NCBI RefSeq assembly: GCF_963675165.1
Contig: NC_087379.1
Coordinates: 1,125,001 to 1,189,000 of the forward strand
Direction of reading: 5' to 3'
Length of the DNA: 64,000 nucleotides
Source of the DNA: Halichondria panicea
Lineage: Eukaryota > Porifera > Demospongiae > Suberitida > Halichondriidae
Of the stretch, positions 20,930-33,605 are shown piece after piece. Both the position numbers and the translations under genes were made by a program. The notes under the pieces are model-generated. The model worked only from the letters and a program-made list of their open reading frames with translations. It was not told the origin of the DNA and did not search any database. Position 1 is the first letter of the stretch, and the number at the start of each line of letters is the position of its first letter.

Positions 20930-22198
20930 ATATGCTTTCATACAAAATGTTATTGTCCCTAACAGTTTGTGGTGACTCTTTTCTGACCAGTGCTCTCATG
21001 TATCTCCTGTGAGGGTGGGGTATTGTAATCATGGTGACTTTATTAATCACTTACTCACTGTACTTGGTATCGTCTAGCCTCTTTCACTGGCCTCACTCTC
21101 ACACATTTACTCACTCACTTGTACTTCTTGTACTTGGCATTGTCTAGCAGCGCCGTCTTTCTTTCCTCTCCTCCTTGTACTCCGCAGCATAGGTTTACTG
21201 TATCAACCACTGCCAGAACAGAAATTAATGCTTGAAAATATAAAAACTTGTGAGTAGACCAACCTACCCCCCTCAACTTCAATTGTAAACTAAAGGTAAA
21301 CAAAAGTTCACAGGCAAACAGAGAACTGCCATTAGAGTAGCCATGGTAAAGTTATCACCAATTGCAGGGGAACTGTCTCTAGTTACTAGTAGGTAGTGAG
21401 CCCTGCACCTACCAGGGTTCTCAAGCATGTAGTCATAGTTTGCTCTCTCTTCCTCATCCTTCAGTATCTCGTAGGTCGTGCTGATGAGCTGGAACCTCTC
21501 CCTAGAGCCCTAAGCCTGGAGGGGGGAGTGAAGTATTAGGGGCACACAAAGAAATGGAGAGTATAGTATTCATTTCATGAGGGGAGGGGGTACATACAAT
21601 GTGTCTACACTGTGCAATTCACTTTACTATGGCACCATTACATTAGATAAAGTTACAAAGCATTTTGTGATGGTTTAGGACTAGCTGTATATCTACTGAG
21701 ACTAACCAACTCTCCCTCTGTTACCTTGTTCTTGTCAGGATGGTACTCCAGTGCCAGGTGTCGATAGGCTCTCCTCATCTCAGCCTGTAACCAAGCAACA
21801 GTGTGTGAGCACAGTCAATAGCTCCACCACGTACTTACAGCTGTGACATCTTTGTCCACTTGAAGAACTGCATGTAGGGAACGAGAATAATTATCAGCTA
21901 GTCAGGTGTTGGCCTGGATGATAGGTAGAAACGGCTCATACAGATAATTATACTGATACACCTGTTTCTACAAATCACAGCATCTCTAGTCAGCTCTAAA
22001 ATGATGTACATGCATTGAACTAGCTAGCCAGATCTAATAATCCACAACTCCAACCCCACACACTCTGTCAATAGTGAGTGTAGGGACTGACCGTCATAGC
22101 AGCTCTCTGCCACAGTAGAATCCCTCCAGGAGACCAGCAGCACTGGAGAACAACGCTGACAGAGCACAGGACACCAGGAGAACAGTTAGTGTCTTCAT
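20930..22198 (-). pseudogene. DNAJC25: DNAJC25-like J-domain gene lacking its middle
   Basis: Exon 1 (22198-22092) encodes a signal peptide and YCGRESCYD; exon 2 (21867-21839) VLQVDKDVTA; exon 3 (21784-21725) the J-domain HPD motif (ALEYHPDKNK); exon 4 (21509-21413) TYEILKDEEERANYDYMLEN. These match DNAJC25 (ER-membrane J protein: GLYCG..CYDVLGV, DYDYMLD). Then 21214-21115 reads EERKTALLDNAKYKKYK, and the last exon (from about 21036) RYMRALVRKE, like the DNAJC25 C-terminus. The roughly 170 residues between, with the transmembrane segments, are absent, and the expected KNxGPGR(L/I)TF end is not seen. Splice phases still agree, so a short secreted or luminal J protein is possible, but a decayed gene is more likely. 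Confidence 0.7.
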
Positions 22199-22334
22199 CA
22201 GGAGAACTGCTGGAAGAGGGTCTTTTATGCTGACATTGCAATAGTCTATAAGGGGGAGGGGCTGGTTGCACTATTTATGTTTTCACTCAACATTAACTTT
22301 TAGCCATACAAAACATTATTATCCACAACAATAA

Positions 22335-25229
22335 TCAAGAAATAGTTGCTGTGATACTAATTTTATGCACGGTAGATTGTTCTTTTCCATTGTTCAGTCC
22401 CCCAATCACGAGGCACTGTGTTGGAGACAGTGACACAGTGGCAGGGTCTGCTATAGGAGATGGTAGATCACCAACGTAGAGCCAGGAGTCCATCGAGGAT
22501 GAGTAGGCGTAGATCCTTTGAGTGGCTTTACCACTATCCTTTCCACCAACAACAAAGAGGGTGTCGGATATCGTTACAGGGGAGGGTCGGTAAGACGGTG
22601 TGTTGGATATTGTATTCCAGAGAGAGTCGGTTTTGTTGGCACTCCCATCATCCTGTCGGTCTGCTGAGATGAGCTTGTCGACTTGAGCAGCACACACCTT
22701 GTTTAGACTATTGTCGTTAGATCCTCCCATTAGGTACACTGTGTTGTTGTAGACAATTCCTCTTTGGTCCATACAAGCATACGGTAGTCTGTCTGTCTCG
22801 CTCCACTGGGAGGTGCTGATGTTGTAGATCTCAACAATATCAGTGATAACAGAGTCACCAGCGTCCATATCACCTCCTACTACGATCAGATGTGTTGGGA
22901 GACTAACGACTGCTGGTGAATCCCTCGCTGTGGGCATGGGTGGGATCGATCGTTTCCAGTTCCTTCCTTTGTTAAACACATGTACCACATTGGATGCAGA
23001 GAAGGATGAATCCATACCGCCAACTGCTACCAGTTCACCTTTGACCTCCCCTAGACCAAAATAGTATACAGGAAGTCTGGGCAGAGTTGACCAGACGTCT
23101 TGTGGCGGATCGTAACAGTGGACACAGTACAAGTCATCATTGTCATCACAGATTCCTCCACCATAGTAGACCTTACCATTGATGGTTACCGCTTGCCCAC
23201 TAGACATCTTCACTGGAGCCTCAGAGCACTGACTGTAGGACAACTGAACCTGTAGGGACTGGAGAATACAGAGAGTCAATAACTTGTGTTGCATGTAATC
23301 AATGATTGTCTATTAATTAAGGGAATTTTGAATAACCCTAACCACATGTTAACGTCAGATGATAATGTTACAAGATTACCATAGCAACAAAACCAGTATC
23401 GATACTGTGGGACACAAACTATTCTAATTTGGCTCTTATATTGGAGTGGTGATTAGTATACTGTAACAGAATGATCACAATTGGGTACACGGCTAATTAG
23501 CTATAGAATTAATTGTACACATAGTCATACATGTACGGATAGCTTCCAGGCTGAGATTGTACACATAGATTACAAGCCACACTATAATACACAACAACTG
23601 TCATTCTAATTATCGAGGCATCGCAAAAAAATGATTTGGATTTCAATAACAGTAAGCTTTAGACTTGGCACTAGCTTCTATTAGGGTGGCAATAGGAGAT
23701 ATGCCTGTGGCTCACTACAATGGGAACAGTAAGTAAGTGACGTACTAACTAAAGGTAGAATCAATTGAACACATAGCCTGGATTACACGCTGCATTACAA
23801 CACAGTTGTTCATGCATGACCATCAATTCATTAGCTTTAGACTTGGCACTTCTATTGGGGTAGCGATATAATAAGAGATATGAGAGTATCATATTTTAGA
23901 TGTGTGCACTTAGTGGTACAGTGTTGATGAGCTCACCTGTGGTTTGCTGGTCAGGTAGTCCCTGGTTTTGGTGAGTTGGTCGTTTAAACTCTGAATAGTG
24001 GTTTTATTCTTCTGAAGGGAAATGTCCTTGGAGGCAATGATTGTATCTTTGTCAGCAATAGTGGAATCTTTGGCAGCATTTACAGACTCTTTATCTTCGA
24101 GTTGACCTTTAAGATCTTCATTCTCCAATTTCAACTGATCAGTTTCCACAGAGTGCACCAACTGCATACGCTCGACAGTGTTTTCACTTTCTTCCTCTTG
24201 TCGTCTTTTCTCCTCCGCCAGTGCCTCGTTCTCTCCTGCTTTCTCCTGGATTGCCGAGTCCTTCCTCACAACCTCCTCCTCAAGCTCCCTCTTCTCTGTC
24301 AGTAGGGCACTCACTCGCTGGAGCATCTCCACTCTGTTCTCAAAGGAGGGAGGGTGTTCAAGTACCACACCCACCATCCGACCAACTATCTCCGCTGCTC
24401 TAGGCCTTCGCTGAGGGTTGTTGCTGAGACAGCGCATGATGAGGTCCATCAGAGGGTGGTCTGGGGAAATCTTTCGAAGAAAATGTTCACGTCGTTCAGC
24501 TTCCGTTACTGGTATCAGTCTGTCAGGATTAGCAGGATCGATTCGTGTCTGGCCGATACTTGGTAGTGGCCACTCTGCTGTGAAGGTGTGAATCATCATG
24601 ATCCCAAAGGAGAACACATCCACACTGGTGTCGTAGTGGGGGTCGGCAATCATCACTTCGGGGGGCATGTACGCTGGGGTGCCAGGGGTCTCTGTCATTC
24701 GACTCACTTGAAGAGGGGTCAGGTTCAATATTCGAGCAACCCCTAGATCGGATATCTTGGCCGTCATGTTGGTGGACAAGAGGACATTGTTGGCTGAGAG
24801 GTCTCTGTGCACAATGACTGGTGTTTGGCCATGGAGGTAGACCAGGCCCAGTGAGACGTCATGGAGGATGGAGAAGTTGATCTCATCGGGGAGAATACCG
24901 TAACGCTCGAGACAGCTGGTCAAGTTGGTGGGGAGGAACTCCATGACTAGGATGGGGAACTGAGAGCCTTCCTCAAAACAGACTCCCAGAAACTGGACAA
25001 TGTTGGGGTGCCTAGTTTGACTGAGCAGGCGACACTCCTCCAGATACCTTCGTGCTGCATGCCCGATTCCAGTCTCGTAGAGAACTCGGTAAAGCTTCTT
25101 GCCGGCACATTTCAGTCCTCGATACTCTAGCTCCATGACAACAGCGTAGGAACCTCGTCCAAACTCATTCTCAGTGATGCGAATTTGTCTCAGAGTGAAC
25201 TGCTCGAAAGCTTGTGGATTTACAGCCAT
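22335..25229 (-). CDS. Kinase / coiled-coil / kelch fusion, unit 3
   Basis: Coding exons 25229-23937 and 23249-22335, phase 0, 735 aa. The kinase domain is intact (GRGSYAVV, HRDLSANN, DLG, PPE). The coiled coil is the shortest in the array: after QLKLENEDLKGQLEDKESVN only two to three KDxxI repeats remain, so the spacer between kinase and propeller is about 75-90 residues shorter than in units 1, 2 and 4. Kelch loops are distinct (VVGGDMDAGDSVIT, MGGSNDNSL, VGGKDSGKA, IGGLNNGKE). The intron is of the unit 1/5 type, without the MITEs of units 2/4. It reads open. Confidence 0.85.
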
Positions 25230-25638
25230 TGTCTTCGTTACTGTGTGAATAGAAAAGCATACAATATTAAATAGGTAATCCAGCTGTAGAAGCCATTTAA
25301 GATTAAGTTACAAAAAAAGTAAGATACATTGCCAAGTATATTAAAAAGGTAATAGATCTAGAATCTATAGCCTTTATATAGTACAGTACTCAGGCTCAGG
25401 CTAATACAGGAACACATTCAGTTATGGTATGTATATAAAAGCTATTCAGTTGATCTTACCTGTACTGTATAGAAAGCTTGATAGAGGTGAAGTTATGGAG
25501 CTAGAGAGCTAGCTGTAGTGGCCAACAGAAAGAGAAGGTCAAGAACGAGGAATGATGCTTTGTTTACTTGTGCAAAGCACAAGGAGGTGTGGCTTGTACA
25601 AGGTTTTGTGCATTATTTAGAATACCACCAAGTCAAGG
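25230..25638. promoter_or_regulatory. Divergent promoter of unit 3
   Basis: Head-to-head spacer between kinase-kelch 3 and CWF19L1 copy 3. It carries the kinase 5' noncoding exon (minus strand, donor CAG|GTAAGA near 25459), the intact acceptor CACACAG just before the kinase ATG, and the conserved ggtgtggcttgtacaaggtt block about 55 bp before the CWF19L1 ATG. Confidence 0.5.
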
Positions 25639-27480
25639 ATGAAAATGTAAGGAGCTAGCTAGCTCTAGTGCAAGTGTACTCACCTAGATCTCCTTCTCCC
25701 CCTCACTCAGTCTGGTGTGTGGAGATGTGGAGGGTCACTTCAAGCAACTGTTTAGCAGAGTCCAGAACATCCTCTCCAAGAACAAAGACTTTGAGGTAGC
25801 TACATACAATGGATGCACACACTCACTGCAGTGCCAGTGCATTTATTGTCCCTTTATGTAGCTGCTGTTGTGTGTTGGATCTTTGTTTAGCTCTGACTGC
25901 CAGGAGGAGTGGAGCAAGTATCGGGAGGGGGTGGAAACAGGTAATTAAACGATATTAAATCACCTTCCTCTGACATTTATTACACCCCCATGCACAGTGC
26001 CTCTACCGACGTTCATCCTTGGCCCGTGTTGGACTGAGCATGGCCAGTTCTATGGAGACTTGTCACGTGATGGAGGAGAGCTTTGCCCCAATGTCACATG
26101 TCTAGGTACAGTGTATGCATGTTGTTAACCACTCTATATCAGTACACACATGAGTCACACTCCATTACAGGTCAGCGTGGAGTGTACAGTGCGTCCAGTG
26201 GTCTGAGGGTGGCCTATCTCAGTGGGAGCTACCAGGGGAGGACCTATCAGCATCAAGACAAGGGAGATAATCTATTGGTCAGTTCTCTTCCCAATCACCT
26301 GGAGAAGTTGTTGAACTAGTTTTTGTTTCTCCCTCTAGCGACCATATTTCACTGACTCTGATGTGTCCTGGCTGGAGGGTGAGTGCAGTGGAGAGGGCTA
26401 CCGTGGAGTGGACATTCTCCTCACCTCTGATTGGCCCGGGGCAGTGGACAAGTTCACAGTGGCTCCTGTGAGACCTAGCTCCCAGTTATTGTAAGATGGA
26501 CCAGTACCTTAATAATACCTTATGCTCATGCAGGACGGACTGGACCTGAGTGCAGTGGGGGCAAAGCCTCTGAGTAAACTGGCCATGTGTCTCAAGCCAC
26601 GCTACCATTTTGCAGCTCTACACCAAACCTTCTATGAGAGAATACCGTACAGGTACAGTACGTCCATCCCTGTATTGAATTCGTTCAAGTCCCAAATTTA
26701 GAACAGGAAATCAGGCTGAAAATAAATTATACATTTTTTATTCATTCTGAAAGGTATCTTTCTCAGAAAATCAGAATTATGATTTGACCAACGGAACTAA
26801 AGTTATGACCGTTCAAAAATACTTAATTATAATTATACGTACATGTACATCCTCATCTTTAAATCCCTACACAGTAATACCTCCACAACTTTTGATGCTA
26901 ACTGTATTGTGCTTCATTTCATGCAGGAATCATAAAATCCTCCAAGGCAAGCCACATCATGTGACACGATTCTTAGCTTTGCCTCAAGTGGGAAATCCAG
27001 ACAAGAAGAAAAGAGTGAGTTGAAATCATTCTAGTCCCATTAGTATTACATGTTATTAATGATGACATCATCTTCATACCTGCAGTACCTGTATGCATTC
27101 TCTGTCACACCCATGAGCTCCATGGACGAGAAAGAGCTGACTCAGCAACCACCCACTGCCACCAACTGTCCCTACACTCAACTAGTCAAATCTTTGGTAA
27201 GGAAAACTTATGTCTATAGCCATCGTTGAAGGGCCAATATACATGTACATTGCAGTGTAGTAGTAACAGTTAAAAGGTTGAAGGGGCCACTTGGTTGGTG
27301 CAAAACACCACCCAAGTGGGACTGCCCTTGGCCTAGAGCGCCGGAAATTTGAGGCAGGAAGCCACACCTTCAAAACTATTATCCCATAATGTCTAGCTAT
27401 CGTTGAAGGACCAATAATATATACAAATTTTCCAAACAAGACTTGCGTTATGTAGCACTCTGAGAGTCCTATCTCTAGAT

Positions 27481-28015
27481 AGCCTCGATCCCAGCCCCTC
27501 TCACCAGATTTATCAATTAACCTTTTGTACTATGGTCACCCACGTGGTTGATAAAACTATTTAGTGTCAAGAGAGAGAAATCGCCATCACAACTCTAGGC
27601 TCATACGAGGAGCACTGATCTTACTGAGATGGCATCAAACAAGTGTCTGGAAGCAAGTAGATTTGCCAGAGCCGGTCGGTACTGACAGAAAAACGCCTAC
27701 CACTCTACCACAGTACAAAAGAAGACAAAATCTGACTTTTCAACACTTGGAGAGAGCTTGAGCAAGAGCAGAACAGAAGTAGAAGCCATCACAACAAAAC
27801 TAGTCACTAGTCTAGGTCGTAAATGTTGTAAGTAGCTGTGTTATTTTATTAAAACTGCTGTGATTTGTGCAATGACATCATTGTAAAATATACAATATAC
27901 TGACTAATTTACTAAGATATCTCGATCCCCAAGAATGTTGGGGCAACTGACGCATGCGCAGACAATGTATACCAGGCCGTCTTTCTCAATTGAGAGCGGC
28001 CTGGAATCGAGGCTA
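27481..28015. mobile_element. TIR element with RecQ-like helicase scrap
   Basis: Ends agcctcgat and atcgaggcta, flanked by a 10-bp duplication atctctagat (27471-27480 and 28016-28025); the uninterrupted site is seen in copies 1, 4 and 5. On the minus strand 27699-27645 reads VFLSVPTGSGKSTCFQTL, a Walker A motif of RecQ/DEAD helicase style, then a stop. The 9-11 bp duplication fits Mutator-like elements (inference). Confidence 0.8.
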
Positions 28016-29495
28016 ATCTCTAGATATCACCATTTGTGTTATAGTTCAAATCCTCCATGTTTGCTGAGGTCAAAGTTTATTGTGTACCTACTCCCACACA
28101 CTGTGCAGAGGGAGTCTCAAGAGGAGGCTGGGCCTAACTTCTTCTTTGACCAGAGGGCTCTTGATTCTGCTCATCGCAAACAGAAGAGACAACAGGATGG
28201 GGGACCCCCTGCAAAGAGACGACCCCCTTCCCAGCCCAGGGGGCTGTGCTGGTTCTGTCTGGGGGGCAAGGAGGTGGAGAAACATCTCGTGGTCTCCATC
28301 GAAGATCATGTGAGATAGAGTGTGTTGTACTTGCTAATACTGCACATACAAAATACAATGTAGCTCACAAATAGCAGACCACTAACAGTTTGTATTGTAT
28401 ACCCTATATAGACGTACCTGGCTTTATCCAAGGGTGGGATGGTACCAGAGCATGTGCTGGTCCTACCCATCGGTCACTATGCAGCCTCCACTGACGCACC
28501 ACCAGTGAGTTCATGTGCTGTGTGTACCACTGCTGTGTGTGTATAGTCATTGTTTGTATTGTGGAGAGTATGTTTCCATGCTCTGTGTGTACTATTTAGC
28601 AGTCTGTAGTGTTCAGCCTGTAAGCAGGCCACCCTCTATAATACAGCCAGGTTAATGGGCCCCAAAGTCTCCATAGCATGTGTTTGGACCTGTGTTAGCA
28701 GACCACCTCTTTAGTACAGCCACTGTTGGTCTGCCCACTGTGTAAGCAGAGATCACTATACCATATATCATGCATGTACACTGTATGACCTGTGCTCTAT
28801 TACTGTAGGGGGTTTTGGAGGAGCTTGGAAAGTTTAAGAGTGCTCTGAGGAAGTACTTCAACAGCAAAGATCAGTCGTGTGTCATCTTCGAGAGAAACTA
28901 CAAATTACAGCATCTTCACCTACAGGTCAGTTCCGTCAAGGCCGTATTATCATGTGATGTGATTGATACTGTATGGTTGGTGTGTTGAGATTAGGCTACA
29001 AGGTTTTGAGGGCAAACAGAGGAATGTGATTTCTCTTTTTAATCATTCAATGGTTCAGGGACTCTTTCAGCTGCCATAACTTGAATTCTGTGTATTCAAT
29101 TTCAACGGTTTTATGATTTTAGAAAGAGGCCATCTAGCAAAGATCGTGATGTCATACAATTTAGGTCTTTGCAATCTTATTTGTGAAGCCATTAGCATTC
29201 GTAAACTTACATAATTATGTGGAAACATTGTATAAATACGGTACATGTTAGTGTGTGTATGGTAGATGTGTTGACTGATAGTTGTGTATGGTTAGTGTGT
29301 GATGGTAATGGTGGTCACTGTAGGTTATTCCAGTGACCAAGATTCCATCTGATGCTCTGAGACAAGCCTTCATAGATTATGGGCGGAGTATGGGGGTGTG
29401 GCTTGAGACTGTGCCCAGGGAAACACCACCCTCAGAGGTAACACACACACATCATAGCTGTACCATGTTCTACGTACCATTCTCTAAGCCTTTTA

Positions 29496-30074
29496 TAGCC
29501 TCGATTCCAGGCCGATTAAAATACGGCCTGGTACCTATTGCATGGTGATAGTGCGCATGCGTTAGTTTATTCTCCAGAATCCTTTCTCTCATCTATTTTC
29601 TATCTATGTACATCAGCTTAGTATTGCGTTGTTTCAGAAGGCTTTCACACTAGTCTAAATTCAGAAGAGGCTCTCATCTACCTCTATGACGGTTGTATGG
29701 TCAGGATGTCTTACATTGGATCTGTACAGTCTATGGGAAGTGTATGGTGCCTCTTGACTTCTACTTGCGAAGACAACCCGGCTATAGGACCATCCTAGAT
29801 ATAGTAAATGAGAGCCTCTTCTGTCTTAAAATTAGTGTTCAAGCCTTCTAGACCAACGCAATAGATGACATAAGCCACAGCTTCACAGAACTCAGTCATG
29901 GAGATAAAGTATTACGGAACATTATTCTTAGTAAATGGTATAATTTACGTTCGTAGTACGATTACCCATATTCTGAGTAATTTGAAGGGCATGCACACTA
30001 TCACCCATGCAATACCAGGCCATATTTTAATGCGGCCTGTAATCGATGCTAATAAGCGTATACAATAGTGGCTA
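29496..30074. mobile_element. TIR element in CWF19L1 intron 13 (copy 3)
   Basis: Begins tagcctcgattccaggccga, ends agtggcta, and is flanked by an 11-bp duplication taagcctttta (29485-29495, 30075-30085). The empty site ctctaagccttttag is seen in copies 3b and 5. Second palindromic block at 29985-30051. A partial copy of the same insertion sits in copy 4 (from 42020) and an internal scrap in copy 1 (12877-13010). Confidence 0.8.
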
Positions 30075-30397
30075 TAAGCCTTTTAGTTATCAATACTTCT
30101 CTTTACCAGAATCTATTAGTTTTGCTACACACACACCGTCCCCGAGGGCCTCCCACCCACCCACACACAAACACATACACACCCTCTCTGAGGGCCTCCC
30201 ACCCACCCACCCACACACACACACAGATTGCGTACACTGGTGTCCCACACACACACACATACACAGCTTGCGTACACTGGTGTCCCATACTTCCTGGCAG
30301 AGTTTGATGATGGATGTGTGCGTGCGTGCGTGCGTGGACTGCTACAGCTGCTCAAGGATGAATCAAGTGCAAGTAAGAGTTTCTATAGGCTTCTAGT

Positions 30398-31053
30398 ACG
30401 GTGGCCCTGAGTGCTACTCCTAGTTGATAGTTTATACTTGATAGTTCAAATGCGTAGTTGGTAGTTGGCAGTTCGTAACTTTTAAACTTTGCAACAATAA
30501 TTAGCCTGCTTTTAAATTATGATACTGGTGGCACCAATACATATCTATAGCTGGCCTAAGATGGCAATATCATATTATATGTACACATCTAGGTAGGGAG
30601 GTAATATCAAGTCTAATCCCCATGCACCTATATTCCCGGATCCCATGCAGTAGGGAGTGGGGGGGGGGCAATATAGAAACAGGTTTTGCATGGCACTTTT
30701 ATAAAACTTAGATTCTATTGAGGCCATTTAAAGTTGTGGTTAAAAGATTAGAGGCAGTGCAAGATCTATATAATTATACAACATTTGCTAACTGGCGTAG
30801 AAGATGTATAGTCTTTGCTGGCCTCAGACAGCACTAACGTGTGTCCAGTCCACTATACAATGTACATTAAGTAGGGCTTGCCCCAAGGCTTAGAGAAACA
30901 GAATAATTCCTGGCATTAGTTTGTTGCGAAGTTTAAAGGTCACGAACTCCCAACTGCCAACTACCAACTATATATATACCAACTACCAACTGCCAACTAC
31001 CAACTACCAACTACCAACTGCCAACTAAGAGTAGCACTCTCAGGTCCACCGTA
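30398..31053. mobile_element. 656-bp TIR element with CAACTAC repeats
   Basis: Inverted ends acggtgg.cctgag.gctactc and complement (gagtagcactctcaggtccaccgt at 31029-31052), flanked by ttctagt on both sides (30391-30397, 31054-31060). Inside both ends lie short arrays of ccaactac / gtagttgg, opposed in orientation. No coding sequence recognised. Confidence 0.75.
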
Positions 31054-31060
31054 TTCTAGT

Positions 31061-31489
31061 CATCTTTACTTGGATTTTAATTCGTGGATTTGCAATATAA
31101 TGCTTCGTTCTCGAGTTATGCCTAGTTTTGCTTATACTTGGAATGCCATTGCAGTCTTTTCAGAAGAGCACATAGCCAAACTTGTTTACCGAGTGTTGCT
31201 ACTCTACTTAGTAGTTAGCTCTGCACTAGAACGCTAGTTATATTGGTAGCTGCAAGAGTGAGAAGAGAGCTGCAAGGCTCTGCTGATGCAGCCATTAATT
31301 TTAGACTTGAACTTTTGGCATCGATCGTTTTTAACAACAGTCATGGTGGATCATTACCCACTCTTGAGTTTGCTAATGCAAAAATGTTCATCATAAATTA
31401 TGATCTGAGTGTATAAAAGCGCTTTATGTACATAGCTTTGGCATATCCACCAAGGCATCAGCACCTGCGGTGCTTTCATTTTGTGTTAT
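31061..31489. other. Unassigned sequence between CWF19L1 copies 3 and 3b
   Basis: Unique in this window, together with 30313-30390. No gene seen: short frames only. It joins the truncated end of copy 3 to the 5'-truncated copy 3b, so it is either insert or the scar of an unequal exchange. Confidence 0.4.
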
Positions 31490-33605
31490 ATTTTAAATCC
31501 ACCATGTTTGCAGAGGTCAAAGTTTATTGTGTACCTACCCCACACACTGTGCAGAGGGAGTCTCAAGAGGAGGCTGGGCCTAACTTCTTCTTTGACCAGA
31601 GGGCTCTTGATTCAGCTCATCGCAAACAGAATAGACAACAGGACGGAGGACCCCCTGCAAAGAGACGACCCCCTCCCCAGCCCAGGGGGCCGTGCTGATT
31701 CTGTCTGGGGGGCAAGGAAGTGGAGAAACATCTCGTGGTCTCCATCGGAGATCATGTGAGATAGAGTGTGTTGTACTTGCTAATACTGCACATACAAAAT
31801 ACAATGTAGCTCACAAATAGCAGACCACTAACAGTTTGTATTGTATACCCTATATAGACGTACCTGGCTTTATCCAAGGGTGGGATGGTACCAGAGCATG
31901 TGCTGGTCCTACCCATCGGTCACTATGCAGCCTCCACTGACGCACCACCAGTGAGTTCATGTGCTGTGTGTACCACTGCTGTGTGTGTATAGTCATTGTT
32001 TGTATAGTGGAGAGTATGTTTCCATGCTCTGTGTGTACTATTTAGCAATCTGTAGTGGTCAGCCTGTAAGCAGGCCACCCTCTATAATACAGCCAGGTTA
32101 ATGGGCCCCAAAGTCTCCATAGCATGTGTTTGGACCTGTGTTAGCAGACCACCTCTTTAGTACAGCCACTGTTGGTCTGCCCACTGTGTAAGCAGAGATC
32201 ACTATACCATATATCATGCATGTACACTGTATGACCTGTGCTCTATTACTGTAGGAGGTTTTGGAGGAGCTTGGAAAGTTTAAGAGTACTCTGAGGAAGT
32301 ACTTCAACAGCAAAGATCAGTCGTGTGTCATCTTCCAGAGAAACTACAAATCACAACATCTTCAACTACAGGTCAGTACCGTCAAGGCCGTATTATCATG
32401 TGATGTGATTGATACTGTATGGTTGGTGTGTTGAGATTAGGCTACAAGGTTTTGAGGGCAAACAGAGGAATGTGATTTCTCTTTTTATGGTTCAGGGACT
32501 CTTTCAGCTGCCATAACTTGAATTCTGTGTATTCAATTTCAACGGTTTTATGATTTTAGAAAGAGGCCATCTAAAAATGATCATGATGTCATTCCAAGTA
32601 CCAATAACTATATAGATCTTTGAAATCTTATTGTGAGGTTATTAGCATTCGCAAACTTACATAATTATGTGGAAACATTGTATAAATACGGTACATGTTA
32701 GTGTGTGTATGGTAGATGTGTTGACTGATAGTTGTGTATGGTTAGTGTGTGATGGTAATGGTGGTCACTGTAGGTTATTCCTATGACCAAGATTCCATCT
32801 GATGCTCTGAGACAAGCCTTCATAGATTATGGGCGGAGTATGGGGGTGTGGCTTTGAGACTGTGCCCAGGGAAACACCACCCTCAGAGGTAACACACACA
32901 CATCATAGCTGTACCATGTTCTACGTACCATTCTCTAAGCCTTTTAGTGATCAAAACTTCTCTTTGGTTTTGCTACACACACACACACACACACACACAC
33001 CTTGCGTACCCACCCACCCCACGCACACCCCTCCTTACTCCCACTCACCCACACACACACACACAGCTTGCGTACACTGGTGTCCCATACTTCCTGGCAG
33101 AGTTTGATGATGGGGGAAATGTGTTCACAAGACCATTTTCTCACCAACTCACGCAGACAAACAACCAGATCACTGAATATAGGTTATAGTATGTTTCTAC
33201 TACTGTGAGCTCATGAGGTAAACAGCACTCTCAAGTGAGTAGGTAAGAACATATCCGTGAGTCTCGTCACACCGACAATGCACACCTCTAACCTTTCTAT
33301 TGCACACTCAGCAAATGTCTCTTCCACAAATCTGTCATCATACCTATCGAGTGAACACACAAACTGTTCTAGTTCCTGGAACAATACGTACGGACGTTTC
33401 TCTCTCCAATTTGGAAGGTAATTAAAAACCAATTAATGACATGTTGAATGCTTTTATTGGTTGCAATATCGGCTGCAGGGAGGTGTTGGCTGCTCCTCTC
33501 GTTCTGAATTTGCCCAATTGGATCTACTGGAAGTCGTACGTGTCTGGCAACAAAGGACGAGGAGACGAAAGCTATTCTAGAAATGAGGAAGAACTTTGAA
33601 TTCTA
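31490..33605 (+). pseudogene. CWF19L1: CWF19L1-like copy 3b, 5'-truncated and broken
   Basis: Begins inside intron 9, so exons 1-9 are absent. Exon 10 (from about 31552) has a TGG to TGA change in the WFCLGG core (GPC, stop at 31696-31698). Exons 11, 12 and 13 follow in the usual order. Compared with copies 3 and 4, an extra T at about 32850 shifts exon 13, the 260-bp insert sits in exon 14 (33133-33391), and the final exon has a 4-nt insertion (tcgtacgtgtctgg). No functional product is expected. Confidence 0.85.

Larger units (their letters stand above)
25639..30313 (+). pseudogene. CWF19L1: CWF19L1-like copy 3, 3'-truncated
   Basis: Exon 1 (ATGAAAAT at 25639-25646) through the VIPVTKIPSD exon read open with the same splice sites as copy 5, including ELVKSL-equivalent QLVKSL and an intact [13 protein letters not shown] core. 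The coding sequence breaks off in exon 14 at FDDG (30313), after which unrelated gtgcgtgcgtgcg sequence follows, so [13 protein letters not shown] and the last exon are missing. Intron 9 carries a 535-bp TIR element and intron 13 a 579-bp one. A C-terminally truncated protein could be made; the CWF19_C2 part would be lost. Confidence 0.8.
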
